From contig CM041544.1 in NCBI GenBank assembly GCA_023238725.1, positions 8,157,501 to 8,221,500 on the forward strand: a DNA stretch of 64,000 nt, written 5' to 3'. Below the pieces are notes generated by a model. It saw only the letters and a list, made by a program, of their open reading frames with translations. It was not told the origin of the DNA and ran no database searches. This DNA is from Scortum barcoo (taxonomy: Eukaryota > Chordata > Actinopteri > Centrarchiformes > Terapontidae). Positions 41,657-54,500 of this stretch are shown here, one piece after another (within the stretch, counting starts at the first letter, position 1; every line of letters starts with the position of its first letter). Made by a program: the position numbers and the translations under genes.

Positions 41657-42504
41657 ATGGCAAGTGCAAACGCAGAGAGATGGCATCCTCGCAGGCGCCC
41701 GTGGAGAAAGGGCACTCAAAGTCTTTTGCACAGGCTGTTCTGCTGCTCATGCTTGCGAGGTGAGGAGAAGGATCCTCTGCAGGAGCAGGAAAGGAAGATT
41801 AATGGGGGCCCTCAGCATCCACACTCGGATCAACGGGGATCAGGTGAAAGGGAGGCTATCCAGATTACAGTGGAGGATCTGGGGATAGTTAACAGAGGCT
41901 TCAGCCTGTTCGAGGAGGACCCCCTGACCTTGAGAAACAACATGGCCCGCTCAGCCAGGCTCTGTGTCTGCCTGCCCAAGGGCTCTGAAAAAGAGATGGC
42001 TGAAGCCACTTTCTTCGCTCCCTATACAGCCCCAGGCCAAACCGACCATCTCTTCCACCAGCGCAGAAGAAGAGGATGAAGAGCTGCTGTTTGAAAGTGG
42101 CACTGATAGCACGCCGGCTTCTGGAAGCCTCCTGATGCCACCTGCCATTAACCTGATCCCACCCACTCCCTCTGATGTCACTGACGACGACCAGTTCTTC
42201 AATGTTAATTCAGTGGAAAGTGTGACACACACATCCAGCAGCGATGGGAGCTTTGTTGCTGGTGAGCAGCAGAGTTATGAGGAAAAGATGAAGAGTGTGG
42301 AGGAGGAGTCGACAGAGGAAATCACACTGGCTGAGCGTGTGGTCAGCACAGACAGCATGGCTGTGCCTGAGGAGGGCCTAAGTGATCAGTTTGGAGTAGA
42401 CAGAGAGGCTGTGCCAACCAAAGAGGAGGATAAAGAGAAAACAAAGCCCAGGTTCTTGCGTAGCGCCTACAAGGTGGCTCCTCTCCCTAACTACCCTCAG
42501 ATAA
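41657..42504 (+). CDS. Coding exon 1: basic/Cys N-terminus and acidic disordered region, with a one-base frame change
   Basis: The ATG at 41657 has G at -3 and G at +4, a good Kozak context. The first frame stays open to a TGA at 42077-42079. It gives an Arg/Trp-rich start followed by a Phe-Cys-Cys-Ser-Cys cluster (Cys 29, 30 and 32), typical of S-palmitoylation sites but not proof of one. A second frame, offset by one base, is open from 41889 and carries a convincing acidic Ser/Thr-rich stretch to the donor GTGAGT at 42505. It ends in phase 1 after a Pro-Gln-Ile. Both halves look coding, so the frame must change between 41889 and 42076. The run of five A at 41988-41992 is the most obvious place for an indel. 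An alternative is an intron using CAG|GTGAAA at 41843 and the acceptor ending at 42029, but that only fits a different upstream frame that has no ATG. Exact N-terminus: moderate confidence. Confidence 0.7.
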
Positions 42505-45500
42505 GTGAGTCCTACAGCGATAACATCACCAGTGCTGTTTCATGGAAGCAATACTTTGATATCTTGGGAGATATTGTTTGCTTTCTTACTAGGAGACAGA
42601 TTACAAGATCTAAAAGCAAAAACAGTGGAAGCAGCTAGCTCAGCTTTGTCATATGTACCTTGCAACAGCTCCAAAGTTGTCCCACTTACTGGTTGTGTGT
42701 TCTTCTCCTGCAGAACTACAAAATGAGACATTTTGGTTTAACAAGAAATTAGCAACTCAAGAGTCTCACCCTGATTAGTTTAAATAAAACTACTGAACGA
42801 AACCTGGGTGGTTATTAGTTTCTAGCTTGTTGGTTAATTGGTAAACAAAATGGAACATATTAATGAGATAAATTCTGAGCTGTTGCAAAGTATGTTTTCT
42901 TCTTTTTAAGGAGGCTAGATGCTAAACTAGGCAAGGCTTAACACGCACTGGAATAGTAAGCCTTTTGCACATTAAACATCTTGACATGTCACATTAGGAA
43001 AGGCTCATGTGTAAATAATGAAATTAATGAGGTCTGAATTCCATTTAGCTGCTTCAGTTTCAGGGTTAACAGAACAACTGAGATATTGCTTTTCCTACAA
43101 CGACAAGTCAAAATGTGTTGTGAGTGGTTCTCTGGAAGTTAAAGTTGACACATCCAACTTGAGATAAAAAAAAAAAAGAAAACATGCATGTTTCCCAAAA
43201 TGTTACCGTGTTTCTTTAATGTTCTCTTTTATTTCAAAGGAAGTTGTTGACACAGTGGTTGTCTCTTGTTTCTTTTCTCTGTCATAGGGAGTTTCAACAC
43301 TGGCATAAATCTTTTGGCATTTACCGAGCACAACTTGGGTGAGTTTCCTTGAGGTAAATTTGTAAAGTATTTTCGTATCTAAACCTTTCTGTTTCCATTT
43401 ACGCAAACTCTAGGTGAAAGGTAAATAGCACCAGATGATGGTTTGCTCCATCCAGCTGTTGAGCTCATGTGTTACCTCTTCGTTTTGATCTCGGTTCCCC
43501 ATTCAGATGAAATTGCAGTCATTATGTGACATGGCTACAGTACCTCGAACGCCTCCTTTGAGAATTGCAGAAGTTCCCCTTTGTTGGAATCCCTTTTTAA
43601 CCATTGTGTGTGTATTCCCAGTGCGTGGCCAGGCAGGCGGTTCCCAGGTTTTGGGTTCCTGTGACTCAGCATGCTCTCCTCCCTCAGTAGTCTCTCAAAG
43701 AGCTTAATTTCTTTTCAAACCAGAGGAGGACAATAATACTGGAAACGATAAGCATCGCTTTTGCCTATCCATTACATAAATGTGCTGAAAAGTTCTGACT
43801 CTAAAGCTTTAACCGTGTGTGCGTGTCTGTGTGTGAATGGCTGTCAGGCTTTGTCACACACCAAACCTAGATTGCTCAGTGTGTTTGTATGTGTGCGTGC
43901 AAGGATGCAATATGTTTGTCTATGCTAACCAGTCAAGGGTGAGAGGACTCACTCATGCTTTGACTTGTCGTGACTAAGCCAGCTCAGACTAGGAATGATG
44001 TCCATCTCTCCCTGACTGGTGATTTCACCCTTTAAGGCAACATCGGGCTGTGTCCCTGGGCTGGCCCAATGTTTCCTGTCCTTCTTTGTTTTGATTGGGC
44101 TTTTCCGGGAAGACGCAGTCCGTGTGAAGTCTGAACATGGCTGTGGTAGGGTGAGTGTACTGCCACCCTCCATTAGCATTCTGAGACAGCTCTCCATCTT
44201 CTGTCCCTTCTCCCATGCCTGTAGCAGAGAAGTCACAGAGTAGACTAGAGGTGATTTTCTCAGGATATCAATGACACACTGTTGTGTCTGCTAGAGGACG
44301 ATGCTCCTACATGTCTTCACTTTTGGCCAAGACTCATCGCTTTTCTCGCTTGGCTGTTCTAGTCAGGACAGTTTTGAATTTTCTTAGCTGTAGGCCAGAC
44401 TTTATGATCCTCCACAGAGTGACTCACAGGCCAGCCAGGTGATGAAGAGAGTGCCAGCTCGCTGCCCCCCTCCTTGTGCTCCACTGTCTCTCCTGGACCC
44501 AGACAAGATTCCACTGCTGACACACATAAACCAATTACACCATCTTATCTGATTCTGACTCCAGCTAAACTACCGTCCATGTCAAACCAGCCTTTCAGAG
44601 AGAGGCCCCTGAAATGAAAAACATGTGTTTAAGAAATTAGGCTGAATTTTTTTGTTGGGTAAACTATTTGAAAAGACTACTGTTTTTTTGAGCAGTAAAG
44701 GGGGTCTTGATGCTTCCATCCGTGAAGGTATAAAACTTAAAGTAGTTACAGCTCAGAGCTGCAACATCGCCAACATCTATCACTACCGTATCACAGCATT
44801 GTACTGCCTGAGAAAGCCGGGGCCTTGCTTGGATGCCATATTCTCAGCCTCATTCGTCTTGCTTGTTATGATAGCAGGAAAAAAAGATATCTGCTCGTTG
44901 ACCAAGTGACATTTGGAAAATGTACGAATATGGGCTTTCTGTGGGAAAGAACTTGGGTTGTCAGAGAAGTATGTCATCAACCGGACAGAGGTTGGTGTGT
45001 CTGACGGGTTGCTGAGCAACCCCATCTAGCATGCGTCCAGTATCAGCATCAGCTAATGCACTGCAAATAGACCTGGTGACCTGAGAACCTGAGAAAAAGT
45101 CTGAGAAGGCCTAAAACCATATGAATAGAGTGGCTAAAAAGGGCGAAGACAAGGATGTCGTAAGTTTGTTTCCCATAAACCGACGAAGATGAACTTTTAC
45201 TCATGTATTGACTTATTGTTTCTATTACTATGCAGATGACCTGAGTAACAGAGACATGAGCTGCTCCAACATGCTGAAAGCTGATCTCTGTCTGCCTCCT
45301 CACGCCACCAACATGGACACATTAACTCACCAAAGGGTATGAAGACCATGCAATGAAGCTTTTCTCATGATCTCTTCATACTGTATATCACATGCTCGAT
45401 CCATGGCCAAATAAGGCCCACACATGCACCTTTAATGTACTTAAAGGTATCGAAAGAGTCACCGCACATTCCTCTGCTTTATCTGATTTAGACTGTGACT

Positions 45501-48500
45501 GCGTACTACGCTGAAAATGCTTACTGACTGTAAATTGATTAGACTGGGCCAGATTTTCAGTCTAATGTTAACTGAAACACGTAATATGTGACAGAGGCCG
45601 CTCACTCGCTCCTGCAGTCTTGGGGCCACGCTGACCAGGAGTGCCACTTTCCACCCTTTAAGCCAGACCACAGGTCACCAGGAGAAGGAGGGGTCACCAC
45701 AACAACGACGCACAACTGTTGGTAAGTCTTATATTATTATTTCCTGGAAAAACAAGATTCTTTTACATAATACTACTGTTTTGACTGATATATAATTCAA
45801 CAATTACCTTACAAGTCTGTGTTTTTGTATGCCTTTCCTGTAGCATCATACATGCCTGAGTCTAAGGATCAGAATGGAAACTTCCCTGAGAAGGTACTGT
45901 AAACCATCAAAGCGGGGCCTTCAGGGTGGCATCAGTGCACAGCCCAGAGCTGCTGCAATTACAGAATATGCTCTGTTTATATTTCCCAGCTCCCTTGATC
46001 TGTCAAAGCAATGACTCTGCAAATAGTCTCAGGATTTTAGTCTTTGTGTCCAGGATTTGCCAAGCAAGATTGCTCGTGTCCTTAGCGATCCATGTGTGAG
46101 CTGAAAGACAAAACGGAAAGTTTTTCTTCTTTTTTAAAAAAAAGTAAATTGCTCATGTCCTGCGGTTATTATCTACATGCATTATCAACTGTATTTTCCT
46201 CTGGTACCTCATCAATTCTATATGAGTTTTATGATATTTATGCAACATGTACCTTCAGAAGGACCCCCAATTAGACAAAATTGCTGACATTATAGATTAT
46301 TTTTGTGGTTTCGCTAAATTGTGATCTAATTGGGTTTCTCTGTCTTATACATAATAGTGAAATTCTTAAGGCAAGGCAAACCTCTTAGCTCATTCTATCT
46401 AATCGCTCCACGGTCACCTTGTAAAGCCTCTACTGGCAGCAGGAAACACTGTAGTTTTCTTCCCAGGAACACCATAAACAGAGAATCTGTGACTAAGGCA
46501 ACGATTACATAGAAACCTGTGTTTAGGTTACTGGCTTAAGTAAACATTTCTTTGTCTTTTTTAAACATTTGTTTACAGTTAAACACACAAATGTGTTTAT
46601 TTGCTGTAATATGTCGAAACATGGATATCCAACGCAGTCTTACTTCCTTTGAACAATCAGTAACACAGACAAAGACAGTGCTTTTTAGTTTAACCACATT
46701 TTGTCTGATGTTTTGCTTTCTACTAAATAGGTCTTCACATGCAGGAGTTTGAGTCTGAATCATCTTTGTGCGTCATGTCGCGCTCTTTTTACAATTCCCA
46801 ATCTTTGCTTACTTTATGGATTTAGAAAAAGATACTACTGTATTACACATCAAAACTGTGGTTTAAAGTGTATCTAGATTGTGCGTAGAGTACTAAGACA
46901 CAATGATTTAAGACATTATACACAGGATTGTGTGTAGTGTGGTTGTAAAGCAGTTTTCTACATGGCACATGCTTCTAACCCTAACTTTAAAACGTTGTGT
47001 AAGCTGCAGGTATGTAACCTCTCCCTCTCCCCAGGACATGGACAGGCAAGTGGCCAAATGTCTTGGGGAGCTGAACACTGATGAAGTCTGCCAGTGGTTT
47101 ACCAGTATTGGACTGCATAAATGTCAACCTTTCATCAGGGGTAAAACACATTCTTCTTTTGACGGTCTCCTCCCCCAGCCCTGCGGTTGCAAAACAAAGG
47201 CACACATTACTAATTTGATTTATCTTGACTGGTAGATCAAATCAAAACAGACTTTTTTTATGAGTATCAGTAAGTTGGAGATGAAGATAATATTAAACCA
47301 CGCTATTACTGCATAAATCACATTTGAACTTCAGTATGCAAGAGTTTTATGCAATAATAAACTTAAACATTAAAATATTGCAAATACTTGTCACTTGCTT
47401 TGAAACAGACATTTCCCTTCTTTCTGACTGACTTTTCCAAACGTTTGTTGTGTATTATAGATTATCAACTGTGACACATCTCTCACATTTCGTGAAGAAT
47501 ATAGGTGTATGACCAACTGTGTCCCTTTCAGAAGCAAAACTGTGTGGAGCAGACATAGCTTCAGTGAACGGGACCACTCTGGACATCCTCCACATTGCCA
47601 CACTGGAGGATCGGGAGCTGCTGCTGTCGGCCATTTATAATGAGCTGCACCCTCCGAGTACCATCAGCCAGAGACTAGACTCACCTCATGGTAAACTTTT
47701 ATCATTACAGCATGACAAATAAACTTATAATAATAAATAAATTTATCTGGGCAGTTTGCTAATGATTTCTTTTTTTTTTTCTTTTTTTTTTACAGAATTC
47801 TTAGGCCCTTGCAATGTTGAGGCTTTCACGGAAACATTAGTGTCAATGAGCAAGTCCAAGTCGTCTCCTCATGTGAGCTGCCTGAGCATGAATCGGCGTT
47901 CCCTCAAGCACCGGTACATTCTGTATATCACATCACTGTCAGAAATAATGTGCTAAATTTGTACATCCAGGGCTCCAACAGCTTGTCACTGGGGCAGTAC
48001 CCTCCTAGGTACAGCTGTTATATCCTTGACATTGCGTTTATTTTTACCCTTAGGTGTGAGCTTTCTCCTGATTCACTTGTCTGAAAAAATATAATTTTAT
48101 TGCCAGAATGTTGCTCATGAAAATAAGGTGCAATATTTAATTCAGTGTGAATCAGTCATATATCAGCACTCAGGATTCGGCACCTTGCACCTTTTTCATT
48201 TCAAGGCAACTCAACATAGCTTACAAGTTCAAAACCACCTTAAACAAATAAGGAAGCAGTAAAACTTTCTAAATTAAAACTAAAATTACTATTCCACCTC
48301 ACTCTCTTGGCCTTTTTGACCATAGAAACAACAGCAACATGGCACAGAAGGAGCGCTCAACTCATAGAGATTACAATTAATGGTGAGTAAACAAATTGGT
48401 TTAAAGATAAATATATGTAATATATTATAAATGGACGTGAATAGTAATTATTCTCATATAGTCATCTAGAGCTACATTATGCAGTGTCTATAGGGTGGTT

Positions 48501-51500
48501 GTTGCTTCCAGGGAATTACATTGTTGTGTCATGTTGTGTTGCAGTGTCAGAGCGGATAGTTCATCTCAGAACACCAAAGGAAACAACAGTGGGAAAAATC
48601 ATGGATTCGTGTATCAAAACGTTGGGAATGACAGAAGACAGGAGCCTCTTCATACTGAAAGAAAAGCAAGGTATACCACACATGATGCAAAACACATCAT
48701 GTAGTCTTTGTCACAGACTGAACAGACATGTATTCATACACTGCACATGTGCTTTGATTATAAGATTCATCAGAGGAGCTCCCACAAGATCAGCAGATTG
48801 GGAGTCTACTGACATCAGTGTCAGATAAGAGACAATTGGAGCTGCACCTGTGCAAAACAGTAACACTGATTATTTTGTCTACACTTATATGAAGGTACAA
48901 AGTGTCACCTGACACATAACATTTAAAAAGAAGCCTTTCTGTACGCTTCTGAATCATAGGAGAAGTCATCAGATACCGCTTCACAAAATAATCCAGTCAA
49001 CGGCTCTAATGAGAACTTCAACAAAAATGTCCAGGGGAACCAGGCAGCTAAAGAAGAGAGGATCAGGGAGCTAAAACAACAGGTGGACTCGCTACAAAAT
49101 GTCATCCTTCAGGTCACACAGTGTCCCTCTCAATGATACCTATCAAAATATGTAACTAATAACTTTAGTTCTCCATCCAATTTATTAACTTAGTAGTGAA
49201 TACAATCACCACTGAAAACTGATCATTTGACTCCAAAAAGGTCCAGGAGCTCCACCACGGCCTGGTAGCATTTTGCTCAGAGTTGAAGAACATGGATGGT
49301 GATGTGAACATGGATCGGCTTGGCTCTGCCGAGCTGAAGCAGAGGCTGGAGTTGGTTAAAAGCCGACTGAATGACAAGAGGCAGATCCTCCAGAACCTTA
49401 GAGACAACATTAACAGCTTTAGTGCTCACAAGAAGAAGTAAGTGGACTGTCTCTGTTAATTAGTAGCCTGTTCAATGATGCATAAAACTTTTCTTCCAAC
49501 TTTCAAAGACATGAAAGACCTTCAGATTACAGACAAAACACCCACTGATCTGAATATACTGTCTTCTTGTTTGTGTTACTCACTGAGATCATGTAATCAG
49601 TAAACTATATGTGATTCCATTGTAAGCCTTTAAAGTAATCTGGGTGGAAACAGTTAATGAATTAGTTAGTGTATACACAGCTAATAATCTTTTGAGGGGA
49701 CATGGGTTTTTTTTAATGAAGTAAAACTGAGTAGTCCCACCTTCTAGTTTAATTGCAGAGATATGTCTGCTCCACTTAGTCACAAAAGTCGAAGATACTA
49801 AAACATTGCTACTCCAAAGATAAATAAACCATCTACCATGCTCATTTAACTCATATGGAAACTACACTTGAATGACATATTTCATAACATGTACTGTATG
49901 TATATCTGTGACCTTTTCTGCTGTGTCTCGCCATTCAGGCAGCTGGACGTTCGTCTCTTGGAGAAGATGAAGCTGAACTGCCAAGTATTTAAGGAGGAAA
50001 TTTCAATTGTACATCTGAACCGACAGGTGGCTCACCTCCAGAATGCCCTGCAAGAAACCTACGTTCAGGTACTACGATCGAATTAAGAATACTAACCTTT
50101 CATGGATTATCTGCACAACTGCAGAACTTAACCAACAAGTTGGGGGCCTTGGGCTCAGTAAGTGGAGTTTAATCAACAGCATGTGAAGCACAGTTACACC
50201 AACATGTGGGAAAGCTGTAGGGTCTGAGTCAGAGAATGTTTTGATTGCTAAAAATAAACAATGAGAAACTGAGATTTGTACTCGAAACAACACAAGTTAT
50301 TGAGAGAAGCATGTTTGGTATGAGATACTAAAATCAAACTTCTGCTGGAGAAAGAACAGTCAAATCTGGTGTTTTTGGACAATCATGGCAAAAATGCAAA
50401 ATGTTGTTTTCTTTATGTCTTTAACCATATCAGAACAACTTATAAATACTCATACACAGTATAACCAGCCTCTTCCTGACTAATGGAAGCCATATTGTCA
50501 GAATCACAGACCTCGGGGAGAAATTAATCTAAAGTACATGTAAAGTTCATACGTTTTTTCATTTATCTGTCAAACAGTAGAATTAGCACCCACTGGGAAA
50601 GGTGCTAACAACTTCCTGATGTGGTAGACCATTACTTGACACCATAATGTCCATCATCTTTGATCTGCTCTTCACTGTTCTCCTGAGTGACAACACAATG
50701 CTCTATTCAGTCCACTCTGTTAAGCTGTCCCGTTGTGAGAGCGGGCACACAAGGCTGAGTGAAGTCCTTTAGATGAACACGCATTTTTTTCTGAGAAAAT
50801 GATGTCTACTGCTGACATTCGAGAGCCTGTGACCATACCAACAATGGAATGTGTGTGACAAAAGCCACTGGGAGAGTGCAATGGAGAAATGGGCCAGCAT
50901 GTGTAAAACTATCTCCGTCTATCCCCGGAGGAGTCCACTTCTTTTTTAATGTGGCTCTTTTATCCCGTTGGAGAAGCCCTAACGAGGTGCCATGAAAGGA
51001 CACACGCGGCTCCAGCTTTGAAAGGTGCCCCGTGTCACGTTGCCGCCCCGGGGCCACGCTTTTTTAGGTGCTGAGTTTGTGGGAAAAGCAGCAGCGCTAA
51101 TGTTTATCATATGACCTAATCAGAGTTAACACACAGGTCAGAGCTGAGGAGCAGCCTGGGAACTGATGGAGCTGCTGCTCTAATAAGGAGCAGACCGCCC
51201 CGTGTTTGGTCTTGTAGGCTGCCCTGCATTACAGACAATAAGGAAATATTTCATCATCGGCAGTCTAATCTCCAGGATCTATTGCAACTGGAGAACATCA
51301 ATAATGCAGCCGAGAGGGAAGGAGAAAGAGAAACAGAGGGAGAGGGGGCGAAGGGAGGAGGCGAAGGACAGCAAAGGGCGGAAATGATTTTAAATAAGCA
51401 GGTTAGCTTGGACAACTCAAGAACTTTAGACAGGCTATTAAAGAGGGGAAATTGGAAGAATTATTGTTTCACCCACTCTTCCGTCTCACATGCTCTTTGA

Positions 51501-54500
51501 GGATGGATTGAGTTTTGAGAAAAATGCCACCTCTTTTTCCTCGGCGTGCCCCAGAGTTTAAGAAATGGATAGAGCGCCTCCAGTTTTTATATAGAAGCAC
51601 TCATGATACGCGCCACAGTTGATCAGTGTGGTCAGATTGTCTCTCATTACGCTGTCCTGCATTTTCTACCCCAAGGTTGACTTTGTTAAAGATCTCTTCA
51701 GTTGCAGCAGCCAAGGCGTCCGCATTCAGAATGACAGCAATGAATCTACAAATACTAACACCCATCATTATACATGAAATGCAATCCCCTTTACCCAGTA
51801 TCTATGTTGTCTGGCCTGTCAGAGACTCATTTCTCACACTGTCCTTTCACAGATCATGCTGTGGCTTCCTGTGATGGAGGCAAATTACTGTGTCAACCAA
51901 ATTTGCAACTCGTATTCACTTTTTTTCTCATTACTGAGAAAAAAGGTGAGCAATTATTTTCTCACTGGAGCGACCTTCACGATCTTGAATAACAGTGTTT
52001 TAATTGCCTACTAACAGTCCACTGGTTGTGTCCGGTGTGTGTATCAGATTTGTGCCTTGTGTCTGGTCATAATAGGTTAGGGTTTGATCAGATCTTGTGG
52101 ATAAACAAGAAGAATATGAAAAGAAAGATTCTTTGGGCTCTTGGCGTGTGTCCAACATTGAGGCAACCTAAAAGAGAAACTGATGCATATTAGAGGGCGC
52201 TTCTCAAGGGACTACTGCTGCATTTCGTGAATATATCCTGTCTGGCCCACTTCACTGAGGAGGGAGAAGTCTTAGCTTTGACCCCTGACCCAGGCAAGGC
52301 AGCATCTATTGCTGCAAGGCATTCACATGCCACTGGAGGGGAGGGGGGGAAGTATGCCAAGTGGCTGGATAAAGGAACATTGGAATTCAGTGGTCAGACT
52401 CACAAGTTTTTTTCTGATCCCTGCAAGCTACTTGTGGTGTGATCTCCTCCAAAGCTAATCATTACATCTTGGTGGTCCTCTGGCTTTGACGCAGCCTCAG
52501 CCTTATCTCTTAGGGACTTCCACATAGAGATATCTGTCATCTTTACAGCTTTATTCCAAGAAATAAAGTCATAGTTTTATCTCAGGGAAAAGATAATTAA
52601 GTTAGTTTCATGTTTCAGAAATGCACTTTTGAATGAAAGATTCTTTGACCCATTATGGTTGTAACAAAGATAACGATGTAAGGGGTTACACTTGGTTCTT
52701 TTTGAATCTCTTTAACTATCAGCCATTCACGCTGCCTTATAGGAATAGTTCAGTATTTTGGTAAACATGCTTCTATGTAATTAGTCAAGGGTCAGATGAG
52801 AAAATCAATACCACTTCCCCTGTTTCCAGCCTTTGTGCTACTCTGAGCTAACTGTCTCCCAGCTCTATTTAATGGGTAAATAAGTGAGTGGTATCAATCG
52901 TCTCACTGAACTCTAAGCAAGAAAATGAACGTGTATTTCCCAAAATGTTGAACTACTCCTTCACATTACTTTACTTACAGCAAATATACTATTGGTTGTA
53001 TTTTATTATATAGGATATGAGCATCTGATTTAAGATGGTCAAAAATTAAGCATGAAATGGGCCTATAACACTGCTCCTTCTGTCACACACAGTATATTTT
53101 GAATTTTGAACACAACAAATGGGCTTTCCATTCAAGTCTGAACCATTTACATTAAAGCCGTCTTTGTCCGTGCATTTACAAACGTGCTTGTGTGTTTCTG
53201 CATTCAGGAGAAAGCTCGGAAGAAGAGTTTGGCCATCGGTAGCCTGAGCCAGCTGGTGTCACCACAGTCTCCGGCCCTGCTGGTGGTCATACAGGAGAAC
53301 CGCAACCCTGATGGCCATTATGGCTTCACGTGTCGCTACAGAGAAGGCAGCGGATTAGTGGTGGTCAAGGTGGACAACTCTCAGCTCTGTGTGGACGACA
53401 GGTAACACACTACACCCGTATAAAGTAATTGCCAAGTAATTTATCTTGGCTTAGTGGAAAATGATAGTGTTCACTGAGGCCACCTAGTTAGTGAGAGTGG
53501 TATTCAATATGTCACTCATCCCACACATTTCTTTCATCACTCTATTTCATATTTTTCTATGCTTGGTAGCTATGGAAACTCATCAGATATTAGCCCCAAA
53601 ACAAGCAAACACTGTAATACTTGGATGCAGAAGAGAGCGAAAATGAGCAGATAGAAGGATTTGACATAATTAAGCAATTACTGCGTTAAAACAAGCACAT
53701 ACTTAGATACGCAGCACTCCAAACACACACACAGCGCAGTTGACATCCCTCTTTGAGAAAATCCTGCCAAAGAAAGAGAGGCCTGCATGACAGTGCAGAG
53801 ACAGAACCACAGAAGCCGAGAAGAGTCTTTGAGCCTCACTGTGTGTGTTCACTTATCGCAGCATCTGTGCCAATGCTCTTTACACAGCTAATGAAAAAAT
53901 ACAAAGGGTTGCTATTTCCCTGTCAGTTTTCAGCTAGTGGCTATAAATAAAAACTAATGAAGGGAATTTTTAATATACTCTGTGTAAAGGTGAGGTTTTT
54001 AATATTTCACGCTTTCTGATTTGTGAATTCTTTGATATTATTTGTTGCTTGTTAAATAAGCATTACAGAGGTCCTGCATTTACCTTTAGGGATAATTCTG
54101 CCAAATAAACATTTGGTATTTTGAAGCAGGACATTCTTTATGTTATCAAAGAAGCTGAGACATTGTTTCTCTGATTTTATTGTTGGAATGAATAGATACA
54201 GTCACTGTATCTACATTGTCTGTTTGACATGTTGTATTTCTGTGTGTGTGTGTGTGGGTGGGTGTGTTGGCCCTGAAGGCTGGTGGAGGTGAATGGTGTG
54301 TCGGTGGTAAACTTCACACAGGAAGATCTGACTGACATCCTGCTGCAGGGACCCAGCGCTCAAATTGTTGTCCTTCGGCAGCCCCTGCCCACCCCCACCC
54401 ACCAGCAGCACCCCCTGCTCCTGCAGCACATAGTCAACCCCGAACCCATGCAAGCAGTCTGCCCAGAAAGGGATGTGGTCACCATGGAAACCCCTCCACG

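Noticed and set aside
41664..41888. Alternative frame through exon 1 joined by the 41,844-42,029 intron
   Set aside because: The splice sites are good and the phase fits, but the frame has no suitable ATG and the competing frame is longer, starts in a good Kozak context and looks more protein-like. Kept only as an alternative.
45618..45721. Exon 3 starting at the stronger CCTGCAG acceptor
   Set aside because: It would enter in phase 0 and leave in phase 2, which puts a stop codon five codons into exon 4.
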